From Cricetomys ansorgei (Eukaryota; Chordata; Mammalia; Rodentia; Nesomyidae): a stretch of 64,000 bases of DNA. The position numbers were made by a program, and so were the translations under genes. The notes under the pieces are model-generated. The model searched no databases and was not told the origin of the DNA. It saw nothing but the letters and a program-made list of their open reading frames with translations. Below, piece after piece: positions 30,805 to 41,550 of the stretch. Each line of letters opens with the position of its first letter. Position 1 is the first letter of the stretch. The stretch lies in NCBI GenBank assembly GCA_026225945.1, contig JAMJFZ010000596.1, forward strand, positions 1,870,001 to 1,934,000, in the 5' to 3' direction.

Positions 30805-30985
30805 GTTCTTGAGAGTCTCCTGTAGCCCAGGTTGGCCTCAGACTCACTATGTCAAGGAGACCTTAAACTTCCGATCTCCTTGCCTCCACACCGGTTTCTG
30901 TGGTGCGGGGGACCAGGGACCAGGGATAGGATCGAATCCGGGTGACCTGCATGCTAGCCCAGCAGGGCTCCGAGCTCAGCCCTCG
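30805..30985 (-). mobile_element. B4 SINE
   Basis: Reversed B1-like (GTCTCCTGTAGCCCAGGTTGG) then the reversed ID-like head. A GGGGGACCAGGGACCAGGG microduplication interrupts it near 30908. Confidence 0.75.
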
Positions 30986-31260
30986 CTCTGTAGACGCCTC
31001 AGGCCAGCGTGTGGTCTGAGCGCCTCACTCCTGGTGGCCCTCTGCAGCGCTCCTTGCTGACTCCATTTGTCTGGTTTCTGAAGCAAGGGACATTCCTGTC
31101 CTTTTCTATGACCTGGAGGTGGAGAGCTTGCCTGTTAGAGCCCTGGAATCGTGGGAAGCCAGAGCCAATCAGGAGATTCCTCTGCAGCCCTGTGAAAATG
31201 GAGGGAGGGTGTGGAATGTGTGCCATGGACACCTCCCCACACCCACCCCTGCGTAGAGCC

Positions 31261-31383
31261 TGGGGTGGGCGTGGTGGTGCAGGCCTGAATCCTAGCACTC
31301 TGGAGACCAGGAGGCTCTCTGTGAGTTCTGTCAGCCTGGGCTACACATGAGACCCGTCTTTAAAAAGAACAGCAAAAATATCA
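31261..31383 (+). mobile_element. B1 SINE
   Basis: GGGTGGGCGTGGTGGTGCAGG, AATCCTAGCACTCTGG, GTGAGTTCTGTCAGCCTGGG and an A-rich tail form a forward B1 with a short internal deletion. Confidence 0.88.
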
Positions 31384-31409
31384 GCCACTAGACAATCTTA
31401 ATATTTTCT

Positions 31410-31725
31410 GAAGCTGAACATCCCCCGGTACCCAGTAGTGGACTGATTCTTCTCAACATGTCTGGTACCTACTTCATGGCGGCTGTACTTACCAGACCCC
31501 CCCCCCAAACTGAAACCCCCTTCAATGGGTGACTACAGGAACAAACTGTGTGTGGTGTATACACACAGTGGAGTGTTACTCAGCTGTGAAAAGGAATGAG
31601 GCACAGGTACATTCAACAAACACCTGAATGTCGCAGACAAAATGTTGAGCAAAAGAGGCGGGGTGTGCAATGCATGCTGGGGGATTCCAGAAGGGGCGTC
31701 CACAGGCTCTGACAGCTGGTCCTTA
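31410..31725 (+). mobile_element. Ancient mammalian L1 (L1M) 3' fragment
   Basis: TGACTACAGGAACAAACTG, GTGGTGTATACACACAGTGGAGTG, TTACTCAGCTGTGAAAAGGAATGAGG and AATGTTGAGCAAAAGAGGCG follow the L1M 3' text in sense orientation. Confidence 0.82.
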
Positions 31726-31962
31726 AGGCAGCTGTTACCCAGTTAAGTGTTTGCTCTTTCTGCCCTGTTTTCCCAGGGCATTTTGTTCTTGTGACTCAGG
31801 GAACTTGCTCGGGGTCCAGAATTTAAAGGAGAACGACAAAAATGTCAGGAATTAAGACAGGTCTTTTTGGCTTTTTTGAGTTAGGACTTGAACTCAGGAC
31901 CTCAAGCCTGTGAACATGAAGTCTGCCCCCCGCACCACGTCCTCAGCCCAGGATAAGTGGTT

Positions 31963-32094
31963 CTTTTTTTCCTTTTTTTCCTTTTCCTTTCCTTTCCTTT
32001 CGTTTTCCTTTCCTTCTCTTTCCTCTCCTCCCCTCCCCTCCCCTCCCCTCCCCTCCCCTCCCCTCCCCTCCTCTCCTCTCCTTTCCTTTTCTTT
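31963..32094. repeat. Polypyrimidine (TTTCC)n-(CTCCC)n tract
   Basis: About 130 nt of T/C only, moving from TTTTCC to (CCCCT)n repeats. It is continuous with the tail of the adjacent reversed B1. Confidence 0.95.
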
Positions 32095-32233
32095 TCTGTC
32101 AGGGTTTCTCTGTCGTAACTCCGGCTGTCCTGGAACTCACTCTGTAGACCAGGCTGGCCTCGAACTCACAGATCCTCCTGCCTCTGCCTCTCGGCTGCTG
32201 GGATTAAAGGTGTGCGCCACCACCACCCGGCAG
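32095..32233 (-). mobile_element. B1 SINE, well preserved
   Basis: TCAGGGTTTCTCTGTCGTAAC, GGCTGTCCTGGAACTCACTC, AGACCAGGCTGGCCTCGAAC and AAAGGTGTGCGCCACCACC are close to the young B1 consensus in reverse. Confidence 0.95.
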
Positions 32234-32639
32234 GTGGTTCTTTTAATGCAATACTTTAAAGATTCTAAATGATGAAGGAAAAAAAAGAAAAAACTCATGA
32301 GAAGCAAAATAGAAAAGCTTAACTCAAGACAGGACGGCACTGTGGGGTTTTATTTTGGCTCAGTTTCCGGATAGCTCAGTAGGAACTGAAGGCGGAGAAG
32401 AGCAGCTCGGCCTCAATATGTGACCTAAAAAGAGTGAAAGGACGCGGTTGGAGGTCGGAGACCAAAATAGTGGTTTCTGATGTCCGTGCTCGCGGCATCC
32501 GTGATGGGAGACGCCTCTGCTGGGTCCTGCGTCGGGTTCTGCTCTGTGTTAGATATTCCACCAAGGAGACAGAGTGTGCAAAGTGTGACAGTCCTTAAAG
32601 CGATGCACACAGACGTGCAGTGTAAAGGCCGGAGCCAGC

Positions 32640-33670
32640 ACCTCACACCTGTCCCTCGAGGACCTCACACCTGCACCTGTGTCCCCAGGACCTCACACCT
32701 GCCCCCCCCCAGCCCCTGTCCCCAGGACCTCACACCTGCACCTGTGTCCCCAGGACCTCACACCTGCCCCCCCAGCCTCTGTCCCCAGGACCTCACAGCC
32801 CGTGCCCCCCCCCAGCCCCTGTCCCCAGGACTTCACACCTGCCCCCCCAGACCTCACCCTGCCCCCCCCAGCCCCAGGACCTCTCACCTGTCCCCCCCCA
32901 GCCCCTGTCCCCTGTCCCCAGGACCTCACACCTGCCCCCCCAGCCCCTGTCCCTAGGACCTCACACCTGCCCCCCCAGCCTCTGTGACCTCACACCTGCC
33001 CCCCCCAGCCCCTGTCCCCAGGACCTCACACAGCCCCTGCTACCCCCCCCCACCCCTGTCCCCTGTCCCCAGGACCTCACACCTGACCTCACACCTGCCC
33101 CCCCAGCCCCTGTCCCCAGGACCTCACACCTGCCCCCCCAGCCCCTGTCCCTAGGACCTTACACCTGCCCCCCCAGCCCCTGTCCCCAGGACCTCACACC
33201 TGCCCCCCCAGCCCCTGTCCCCAGGACCTCACACCTGCCCCCCCCCCCCCCCCCCCTGCCCCCCCCCCAGGACCTCACACCTGCCCCCCCCCAGCCCCTG
33301 TCCCCAGGACCTCACACCTGCCCCCCCCAGCCTCTGTCCCCAGGACCTCACACCTGCCCCCCCAGCCCCTGTCCCTAGGACCTTACACCTGCCCCCCCAG
33401 CCCCTGTCCCCAGGACCTCACCTGCCCCCCCACAGGACCTCACACCTGCCCCCCAGCCTGCCCCCCCAGCCCCTGTGCCCCCCCAGCCCCTGTCCCAGGA
33501 CCTTACACCTGCCCCCCCAGCCCCTGTCCCCAGGACCTCACACCTGCCCCCCCAGCCCCTGTCCCCAGGACCTCACACCTGCCTCTGTCCCCAGGACCCA
33601 GCACCTGCCCCCCCACCCCTGTCCCCAGGACCTCACAGCGCCCCATGGAGGACCTTACACCTGCCCTGTG
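32640..33670. repeat. C-rich minisatellite, about 36-40 bp unit
   Basis: The unit is CCCCAGGACCTCACACCTGC followed by CCCCCCAGCCCCTGT. There are about 28 copies, with homopolymer C runs from 6 to 17 nt and several truncated units. The minus strand has runs GGGG, GGGG and GGGGGG within each unit, so it has high G-quadruplex potential. Open frames through it are periodicity effects. Confidence 0.97.
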
Positions 33671-34960
33671 TCCCAGCCCTGCAATTATGGTCGAGGTGAC
33701 TTTTTCAGTGTTAACTTGTGAGCAGCCCTGGAGTTATCAATCAAAACATGAGCTTGTCAAGGCTCCTGTAGCTCATGTATGGCTTCCACAAAGAGGCCAA
33801 CGCTGGCGGCTTTCTGTGTGGAGCACTGTCGGCGGTTAATCATTGCCCACCTTGTAGTGTGGTTGTTGTGGCTGTAATTACCTGTAGACAGGGGTGGAAT
33901 TTGGTAATTTGTTAACCTCCAGACTGCATGTGTGCTGTTGTGTTTCTCGGAGCGTGGTTTTGCAGCGCCCCCCTCCCCTTTCTTTTTGTCTTTCTCTAGT
34001 AAGTAAGCCCTGTGTGTGTTGGATGCCCATCTGGCAGTCAGGATGTGTTGCCCCAAAGTCAGCACCTCTTCCAGTTGCCATGGAGACAACCTCAGCACCA
34101 TGAGGCATCCCCTCCAGTGGATTCCTGTCAGCCTTCCCCATCCTGTGCCTAAGTGCCGTTTCTGTAAATGCTGGAAGTCTTTCAGAGTACAGGTGGTGGG
34201 AGTTAGTCTCCAGAGCAGACACCAGACAGGGTTAAACTTCCCAGCCCGTCTCCTGGCTGCTCTGTTTACCTCCCCGCCCCTCCCCTCCTGGTCTGGGGCA
34301 CTTGGCCCCTAGCAACGCTCCTAGTCTGTGGAAAAGGAGCCCAGGGCTGTCTCAAACACAGTCACAGGGGCTCCTGGAGGGATGGGTTCCCTGTGCTAGC
34401 AGGCCTCTGGACTTCCTGGCTTCTCATCAGCTAGGAACCCCTCCCTCCCTGCTTCCTTGCCCCCTCCTTTCCCCTCTGCTCTTTCTTTGTCTTCTCATTT
34501 CTTTCAGTTGTGTGTGCATGCCCTTGCATGGGGGGAGGGGGCGCTCAGGGGCTGATGTCTGATGCTGTGTGGGTAGTCGGGGCAGATTTATCCTGCCCTT
34601 CAATCTTCAACTGGCAGAGAAAATGAACCCGAACAAACCTCTAGACTCTTACCAGTGTCTTTCTCAGTCCCTGCCTTTTTTATCAAAAAGTTTTTTTTGC
34701 ATTTATTTATTTATTTATGTATCTTTTTGTGTGTGAGTGGCTCACAAGTCTCCAAGTCCTTCCACCTTATTTTTTGAGATGGGGTCTCTTACTACACCCG
34801 ACGCACCGAGCGGCCTCCCCAGCTCAGGGCTTCCCCGCCGTCACTTGTAGAAGTGCATACAGTCACTTGTAGATTTCAAGGAATTGGTTCATTCATTCGC
34901 CAGCATAGTGTTCCCTCTCCGTGGCGATCAGCCTGGTAGCTGGCCTTCCATCCCGAGGAA
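33671..34960. other. Mostly unique sequence
   Basis: No coding exon recognised. (ATTT)n lies at 34701-34719, with fragmentary reversed SINE text around 34720-34800 (TTTTTTGAGATGGGGTCTC). AT-rich and unique-looking stretches at 33690-34090 are not assigned. Confidence 0.45.
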
Positions 34961-34964
34961 CTGT

Positions 34965-35205
34965 TGGGTCTGAGCGGCGCGGCGCAGGAAAGCGGGGGGC
35001 GTGGCTTCTGGGCGGGAGAACCGAGGCCCCGGGGAAATAGAGACTAGGCGTGGGGGAGGGCGGACTTTCCCCTCGCAGGAGGATCCGCGGAGGAAGGAGG
35101 CAGGCGGTCACGTGGGGTGAGCTCATTAGCCCCGGGACACCAGCTTGTGCTATTCTTAGGGCGTTCGGAGCCCGGGACAGATGTTCTCAGGCGAGGCTCC
35201 AGCCG
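34965..35205 (+). promoter_or_regulatory. Secondary GC-rich block, candidate alternative promoter
   Basis: CpG density is locally raised (TGAGCGGCGCGGCGC, GGGGGGCGTGGC, GGGCGGGAG). The block includes a GC box and a palindromic E-box CACGTG at 35109-35114 (GGTCACGTGGGG, USF/MYC type). It lies 300 bp upstream of a candidate first coding exon on the same strand as the 19-kb promoter. It is much weaker than the main CpG island. Confidence 0.45.
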
Positions 35206-35294
35206 AGCTCACTTCCCATGTATGGCGTAATTCAGCTTGTGGAAGAAGAGGGGTTCACGCGGGGAGATAACGTTTTCCGGAAACAGACAGACTT

Positions 35295-35470
35295 CCCCCT
35301 CTCTCTTTTCCTGTTCGTGTGTCTCTTCTCCTTCCCCGTTCTCTCCTTCCCCTCCCTCCCTCTCTCCCCATCTCCCTTCTCCCCTCTCTCTGTCTGTTTT
35401 CCAAGTTCCCTTTCTGCCCGGCCCGCCCGCCCCCAAGCCCCTCCCTCCTCTCAGCCTCTCTTCTCTCCGC
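35295..35470. repeat. Polypyrimidine tract
   Basis: About 170 nt rich in CTCTCC/TTCC with few purines, upstream of the candidate exon. On the + strand it could act as an extended polypyrimidine tract for splicing, or form triplex DNA. Confidence 0.8.
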
Positions 35471-35511
35471 TGAGGCTCTTGTTATTTAACCCTGTGTGGA
35501 ACTTGGCCACT

Positions 35512-35574
35512 ATGGAACACAAAGTCTGCCCATCCCGGAGGACCGTGAACTTCAGCATTTCCCGACACTGTCAG
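35512..35574 (+). CDS. Candidate alternative first coding exon (21 codons)
   Basis: The ATG at 35512-35514 has good Kozak context (GCCACTATGG, A at -3, G at +4). The frame begins MEHKVCPSRR and reads 21 codons to CAG|GTGATC at 35574/35575, so the exon would end in phase 0. A TATTTAA word lies at 35484-35490, about 25 bp upstream. Codon composition here is more protein-like than the surrounding GC- or CT-rich frames. I do not recognise the peptide. The donor is only moderate (no G at +5), and the frame continues open past it, so this is a hypothesis. Confidence 0.35.
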
Positions 35575-35576
35575 GT

Positions 35577-36290
35577 GATCTGGGAGGTCCCAGGGTCACG
35601 GCAGGTGGGGTCATCCTGGGCTGGGGTTAGGGAGGAGCCTGATCTGGACTGCAGGTACCTTCGGGTCCTCGCGCTTCACAGTGGCAGGCTGGAACGTGAG
35701 TCTGGGGCAGAGGTGACTTTGCACACTCGTCCGGGAGACGGCAGCCAGGTGGTCACTGCTGCTGCTGTCCTGGGCCTTATCTTCCTCAGAGGCTTCCAGG
35801 CCCCCCCCTCTTGGAGCCGTTGAAGAGGCTGTGATGTGTATAACCTGGGCACAGCGTCCTCCGAGCACAGAACGGCGCCCATCTCTCTCCCTAACGTTTT
35901 CTTTCAAAGTGCAGGAATGTTGAGCAGTTTAAATGCGTGCCCAGGACAGAGCTTCCTGATCATACCACATTTCTAGCCGTCTGTGCTCGAGCGAGCAGTG
36001 TTTCTGACTAATTGTGGTCACGGCTGGGAAGGACACTGCAAGGAGAATGTCAAAGGACAGTCAGGGAAGGTGGGTTAGAAAACCCTTCTGGATTTAAGAC
36101 TACTGTAGAATTGTAAAGAAAGAGAGAAAGAAAAGGGAAAAGCCCCAAACCTGACTACAGGGTGACTGAATTCAGTAGTTTGTTTTTTCATTTGGGAACA
36201 CGTGTCCACCCTTTCTGCTCTCCTGTGTCTGCGTCGTAGACTACGAGGCCTCTGCTCACAGCTGGCACACTCTCTTCTTAAAGCCCGCCA
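35577..36290. other. Unassigned sequence
   Basis: No repeat or exon recognised. Purine-rich GAAAGAGAGAAAGAAAAGGG at 36116-36139. Confidence 0.45.
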
Positions 36291-36292
36291 GC

Positions 36293-36500
36293 GGGACTAG
36301 AGATGGTTCAGCAGTTAAGATCACCACTGTTCTCCTGTGGGAGCCGCGGTTTGGTTCCCAATACCCATGGCGTGTGGCTTATAGCTACCTACAACCCCAG
36401 TTTCAGGGGATTTGACACCCTCTCAAGCCTCCATGGGCACCCCCACATGGCTCACACACGCACACGCGCGCGCACAAACACACACTAAAATAAAAAGCTC
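36293..36500 (+). mobile_element. B2/B3 SINE
   Basis: GCGGGACTAGAGATGGTTCAG, GTTTGGTTCCCAATACCCATGG and GACACCCTCTCAAGCCTCC lead to (CACACG)n and an ACTAAAATAAAAAG tail. Confidence 0.88.
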
Positions 36501-36884
36501 TGAGTTCAGGCACCAGCACCCCAGGCCCCAGAGTGGGTGCTTGATAACCTGGGCCTCAGGGTATTTGCCTTGTGGCGTGTGCTTATGTTGGAAATGGATG
36601 TTTTTCCTTACTTCACCTCTCTTCAGTGGGTGCGAATCACCCGTGGTTGGAGCCAGGGCATTCCTGTCAGGGTGTGAGTGGGTACGGTGTTGGTGTGAAG
36701 TTTGTGTGAGGGGCCTTCCTGTGCTGGTGCTGGGTGTCAGGAAGCCAGAACCCAGGCCTAGGGCAGAGGACCGAGTGGCTGGCAGCACAGGTGTCTCTGG
36801 GGAGGTTGGGGCGATGCAGAGACTGAATAATGGGAGTGAGTCATGGGAAATGCACAGGCAGAGGTTCCCAGGCCCAGCCAACAG

Positions 36885-36968
36885 GGAGTGCAGGGGCTGG
36901 GCAGGGCCTCTGCGGCCAGGGGCTGGGCAGGGCTTCTGCAGCCGGGGCCTGGGCAGGGCCACTGTGGC
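36885..36968. repeat. GGGGCTGGGCAGGGC tandem words, three copies
   Basis: Imperfect units of about 26-28 bp (GGGGCTGGGCAGGGCCTCTG, then GGGGCTGGGCAGGGCTTCTG, then GGGCCTGGGCAGGGCCACTG). Multiple GGG runs on + give G-quadruplex potential. Confidence 0.85.
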
Positions 36969-37005
36969 CCAGGCCAGGAATTCCCTGGAGAGGTTGGAGG
37001 CAGGG

Positions 37006-37240
37006 GGACCTGGTAGGTCAGGGCAGATGGGCACCCCACATCCATCAGGCAGAGGACCCGGTAGGTCAGGCAGATGGGCACCCCACATCCCATCAGGCAG
37101 GGGGACCCGGTAGGTCAGGGCAGATGGGCACCCCACATCCCATCAGGCAGGGGGACCCGGTAGGTCAGGGCAGATGGGCACCCCACATCCCATCAGGCAG
37201 GGGGACCCGGTAAGCAGGGCAGATGGGCACCCCAAAACCC
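37006..37240. repeat. 50-bp minisatellite, about 4.7 copies
   Basis: The unit is GGGGGACCCGGTAGGTCAGG followed by GCAGATGGGCACCCCACATC and CCATCAGGCA. CATCAGGCAG starts at 37091, 37141 and 37191, exactly 50 bp apart. Three central copies are identical and the end copies are diverged, which points to recent expansion. Confidence 0.96.
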
Positions 37241-37550
37241 ATCCCAGGACTTACCTAGTCCGGATGTGAGGAATGCATATTATGATAGGAAGTTGCTCAG
37301 GGAGTGACATGGTCCCTGTTGCTGTGGAGAGCCAGGAGCCAGGAACAGGCCCCAGGAGGAGGCGTTAGCGGGAGGATGATGCTGAAGGCTGTGAGAACTC
37401 AGGGCGCCTGGCTGTGGACACAGAGTCCAGTACGGGACCGGATCCCTGTACCTTCTTAATGAGTTGAGACATCAGGGCCTGTTTACCTTTGGTGATGGTG
37501 GCGGTTTGACAGAAGGTGTTCTGTTGGAACACAAGGAGAAACGAGAACCC

Positions 37551-37603
37551 CATTTATTTATCTATTTATTTACTTACTCATTTATTGATTGATTGATTTT
37601 AGC
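37551..37603. repeat. (TTTA)n/(ATTG)n microsatellite
   Basis: TTTATTTATCTATTTATTTAC followed by TTGATTGATTGATTTT. Confidence 0.9.
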
Positions 37604-37644
37604 TAAGTCATTACTTTTCTCATTGGGTGTGATAATCACATCAG

Positions 37645-37738
37645 TAAATCCCAGCAGCACCCTGGAGGCTGAGGCAGGAGGATTTTAAGGGCACCCTAGG
37701 TCAAAGGGAGAGTTCTAGGCTAGCCTGGGTCATTCAAC
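37645..37738 (+). mobile_element. B1 fragment
   Basis: AATCCCAGCAGCACCCTGGAGG, CTGAGGCAGGAGGATTTTAAGG and CTAGGCTAGCCTGGGTC match a forward B1-like core. Confidence 0.75.
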
Positions 37739-37744
37739 AACCTA

Positions 37745-38103
37745 ATCATCCTGGTTGGTTTTAACTGTCAGCTTGACGCAGCCCTCAGGAGGAAAGCCTT
37801 GATGGAGGAGTCACCTGGGTCAGGTTGGCCTGTGTTGATGACTGATACAAGAGTGCCCAGTCCACTCTGGGCGGCGCCATTCCCTGGGCAGTAGTCCTGG
37901 GTCTTGTAAGAAGTCTCGCTGAGCATGCACCAGAGTGTGACTCATCTAACAGCATCCCTCCAGGGCCTCTGCTTGAATTCCTGCCTTGACTTCCCTCAAT
38001 GAACTGTGACCTGGAAGCATAAGCTAAAATAAACCCTTCCCTCTCCCAAGTTGCTTTTGGTCAGGGTGTTTTTATTCCAGCAACAGGGTAAAACTAGAGC
38101 ACA
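37745..38103 (+). mobile_element. MaLR-type LTR
   Basis: AACTGTCAGCTTGACGCAGCC, GTAGTCCTGGGTCTTGTAAG, CCTCCAGGGCCTCTGC, CTAAAATAAACCCTTCCCTC and TTGCTTTTGGTCAGGGTG align block by block with the copies at 29.5, 39.5 and 61.0 kb. Confidence 0.8.
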
Positions 38104-38364
38104 ACAGACAAAAAAAACAAGTTTTCTTGAAGGAAGAAGAAAAAAATCTTAGACTTCCTCCTTCGCCGCCGATCATGAGGCGAGGTAAAGGACGGAGTGC
38201 GGCCTGGGGCGGCAGCAGGGACAGCTGCTGTCAGCCAGCCTCAGCTGCCCCGGTCTCCCAAGCTGAGAGCTTTCCAGAGATTCTCGGTGACTCGGTGGTG
38301 GTTTTTCATGTGTGCTATGACTTTGCCAAGTCTGGGTACAGTGTCCCATCAGCCCTGGGGGCTG

Positions 38365-38588
38365 GGAATGTGGCCCAGTTTGTAGTGTGCCTGTTACCTT
38401 GCCTGCAGTCCTGAGTTTGAGCCCCAGCAGCCACATAAACTGGGTGAGGCTAGCCTGTAACCCTGGCACTCAGGAAATTGAGACAGGCAGACTTCCAGTT
38501 CAAGGTCATCCTTGACTACTCTGAGTTTGAGGCCAGCCAGAGATAACTGGGAGCCTGCCTCAAAGACCAAACAAACAAAAAACCACAA
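38365..38588 (+). mobile_element. B4 SINE
   Basis: An ID-like head (GGAATGTGGCCCAGTTTG, TGAGTTTGAGCCCCAGC) precedes a B1-like body (GAGGCCAGCCAGAGATAAC) and a CAAACAAACAAAAAACC tail. Confidence 0.88.
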
Positions 38589-38629
38589 AGTGAAAAAATA
38601 TTTACTATATTAAAAAATTATTCTGGGGA

Positions 38630-38792
38630 CCGGAGAGTTGGCTCAGCAGTTAAGAGCACTTGCTGCTCTTCCAGAGGACCTAGGCCCAATCCCCAGCACC
38701 CGCATGGCAGCTCACAGCTGTCTGTAATTCCCGTTCCAGGGATCTGACACCTCAAAATCAATGTGCATAAAATAAAAATTAATGAAAAGGTT
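38630..38792 (+). mobile_element. B2/B3 SINE
   Basis: GGGGACCGGAGAGTTGGCTC, AGCAGTTAAGAGCACTTGC and CAGCTGTCTGTAATTCCCG lead to an ATAAAATAAAAATTAATG tail. Confidence 0.93.
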
Positions 38793-39295
38793 ATTCTGTA
38801 AATCAGAGCCTGGTCGCCTGAGTGGGCCTCCTCCTGACACGGTGACTGTGGGCCCTGGTAAAGCTCAGAGACCAGAAAGGTGGGGGAAAGCTCAGCTAGC
38901 TCACTGGAAGCTCTCATTGTTGCCCGGCAAGGCTCCTCCTTGAGAGGCCAGGGAGGGGACTGGCGGCTTCATCTGCAGGTTCAGGGGACCGGGAAAAAAT
39001 GTCTGGCAGGTACCCACTGATGCTTCAGGAGGGAACTGCTCTACTTAGCAGAACCTGGAGCTGTCAGGGGAGAAAGGCTGTGCTGTGGAGACTGGCGGGT
39101 AGTCTCCACGGAGATGAGCTCGGTGGGGGATTGAATAGGCTAGGCTTGTACCTGGTTATTCCAGAATGTTCTGTTGCTTCCCAGATAGGGCCACACGGTG
39201 GAGGTAGGAGAATCCTGCTTTCTCTGTGCTGAGGGACTGCCCTTTGCCCTGTGATGTTTGTGTGGATTGTCAGTTTTCTTTTAAAAATATGTGTG

Positions 39296-39432
39296 TGTTT
39301 ATATATTTGTTGAGACAGGGTCTCCGCGTATCTGAACTCACTGTAGGCCAGGCTGGACTCAGTCTCACAGAGATCTGCCTGCCTCTGCTGCCTGAGTTCT
39401 GAGATTAAAAGCATGTACTACCAAGCCTGCCC
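39296..39432 (-). mobile_element. B1 SINE
   Basis: TGTTGAGACAGGGTCTCCGCG, AGGCCAGGCTGGACTCAG and ATTAAAAGCATGTACTACC form a reversed B1. Confidence 0.85.
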
Positions 39433-39529
39433 ACTCCCTAGCCCTCCTTCCCACCTTTAATCCACGCGTGCAATGGTCAGCTATGAGGGTCAGGCGAAGC
39501 TACCATGCTTGGACACCTCTTCTTCCTGT

Positions 39530-39885
39530 GGGTGGTCTGGTTTGTTTTGGAGTCACTTGAAAAGAGGGAATCTCAACTGAAGAATTTTGCCTCCATCGGA
39601 TTGGCTGTGGGCACGTCTGTGAGAGATTGTCTCGATTGATGATTGATGTGGGATGGAGGGGGGAGGGTACAGTCCACTGAGGGAGGCACTGTCCCTACGC
39701 AGTTGGACCTGGGCTGTATATGAAGCCTAGTTGAGCGTGAGCCGGAGAGGGAGCCAGCAAGCATTGTCCCTCCATGGTTTCTGCTGCGGTTTCTGCCCTG
39801 CCTTTCCCCATGCTGGACACTTAAGCTGAAATAAACCCTCAACTCTGTTAAGTTGCTTTTGGTCAAACAGAAAACACACGGAACA
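39530..39885 (+). mobile_element. MaLR-type LTR
   Basis: TTTTGGAGTCACTTGAAAAG, TGATTGATGTGGGATGG, CATTGTCCCTCCATGGTTTC, GCTGAAATAAACCCTCAAC and TTGCTTTTGGTCAAAC match the MaLR-like family pattern seen elsewhere in the window. Confidence 0.78.
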
Positions 39886-40232
39886 ATTGAATATTCAGAA
39901 TCTTCTCAACTAGCTCTTTCTAAACATTCAGCTGGTTGCTTTCTGGCAGAGTTATCTGCTGTGTGGGGACACGGGGAATTATTCCTCCTTTCATCCCCGT
40001 TCTGTTAGCCATCCTCTCTCTCCATCCTTCTGCCCCTATCCAGGCTTCGCTAAGGTTTTGCTCAAATAAACTTAAGAGTATGATGCCCTGAAAGGAGTTC
40101 TTTTCATCTCTAGACAACTCTAGATCTTTTATTTTCCTGATAACCAAATGATCCCCAAATTATTGGGAACTGCACTGGGCTGTTACCTGCCTTGTTGTGT
40201 CGGGGGTGGACTGTTGTCTCCGTTTGTATTTC

Positions 40233-40322
40233 TTCTTGGGGTGCTGAGGATACAGCTGAGTGGGTTGAGTACCAGCCTAACACACCAGAGGCCCTGGGTT
40301 TGATCCCCAGCACTGTGAAGTG
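40233..40322 (+). mobile_element. ID-like SINE
   Basis: GGGGTGCTGAGGATACAGCTG, GGCCCTGGGTTTGATCCCCAG. Head only. Confidence 0.8.
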
Positions 40323-40884
40323 GGGTGGTGGGGACACAGGAGCCTCAGGGCTGGTCTCTCTGGGCTGGGTCCTCCAGAGCCCCCCACCTGGGCTTCATTA
40401 GACCCCTGTCTGTGAGCAGAAGGAAAGCCAGCCCTCTCCTCTTACTCCCTCCTGGGGTTTGTTGTTCCCAAAATGGCTCATCCAACATTTACCTTGAACT
40501 AAATGTGACGGCCCCACCATCTCGGAATGAAGAGCCGAACAGCAGCGCGCGAGCGAAGGCCCTGCTGGAAACGCTGTTTTCCAGCATCTGAAAATACTAG
40601 CTTACCCAGCTCTGGGGGCTTGTGAGCAGGCTTGAGGTAATTACTGCAGCCTCATTGGTCCATCTTGGCCAGTTCCAGGAAGGCTTTCCACAAGGCATCA
40701 GGCTCATTACCCAGCCATCAGGGCCCTGACCCTCCTCCTTGGAAGTGGTGTGAGCTGCAATTAGGGGCTTTGGAATGGGGATAAGTGGTTGCTGGGCCAT
40801 AAATAATGCAATCTACCCTGTCTCTCTCGGTGACAGCGGCCGCCACCACCACAGTAGCTTTGGACCCTCAGTCCTTCCGCAGCC

Positions 40885-40965
40885 GGTGTAGGCTGTGTGA
40901 CCTCGAGGAGTTCTCAGTCAGCGTCTCAGCGTCTCCATCTGCAGAATAAGGCAGTGTAGGTAACG
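40885..40965 (+). mobile_element. MIR fragment
   Basis: GGCTGTGTGACCTCGAGGAG and CGTCTCCATCTGCAGAATAAGGC follow the MIR core order (TGTGACCTTGGGCAAG, then CTCATCTGTAAAATGGG). Confidence 0.6.
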
Positions 40966-41054
40966 GTCTTGCAGCGGCGAGACAGGGAGAAGCAGGAGTC
41001 TGCCTTGTCTGTCCTCCTTGGCCCTCCCAGCTCCTGCCTCTACCACTAGGTGCC

Positions 41055-41130
41055 AGATTACCCGGGTGTGCCACCGTGCCCGGTGCGTGTCATGCTTGCT
41101 GGGGATGGAACCCAGGGCCTGGCAGAATGA
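41055..41130 (-). mobile_element. SINE end with (AATG)n
   Basis: Reversed B1/ID text (GTGTGCCACCGTGCCCGG, GGGGATGGAACCCAGGGCC) leads into AATGAATGAATGAATG. Confidence 0.65.
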
Positions 41131-41164
41131 ATGAATGAATGATATCTAACTTACTTCATCTTTA

Positions 41165-41340
41165 GTGTACGTGTGTGAGTGTGGTCACGTGCATGGCACA
41201 GCCAGGTGTCGAAGACAGAGGACAGTGTTTGGGAGTTGTTTTTCTCCATCTACTGTGGGTTCTGGGCGTCGAACTCAGTTTGTGAGGCTTGTGTGGCAAG
41301 TACCTTTCCTGCTTAACCGAGTAGCTGGCCTCTTCCCTCC
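41165..41340 (-). mobile_element. B3-family SINE
   Basis: AAGACAGAGGACAGTGTTTGG, TCTCCATCTACTGTGGG and TTGTGAGGCTTGTGTGGCAAG are a reversed B3 core. Confidence 0.75.
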
Positions 41341-41355
41341 CTCCCTCTCTCCTTG

Positions 41356-41509
41356 TGTGTGTGTTGTTGTGTGTGTGTGTGAGTGTATGTGTGTGTGTAT
41401 GTGTGTGTATGTATATGTATATGTGTGTGTCTGTGTATGTGTGTGTATATGTGCATGTGTATGTGTGTGTGTGTATGTATGTATGTGTGTGTATGTGTAT
41501 GATGCATGT

Positions 41510-41545
<36 letters not shown>

Positions 41546-41550
41546 ACATG
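41356..41550. repeat. (TG)n-rich microsatellite
   Basis: About 190 bp of TGTGTG, TGTATG and TGTATATG words ending in a pure (TG)14 run at 41513-41543. Confidence 0.95.
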
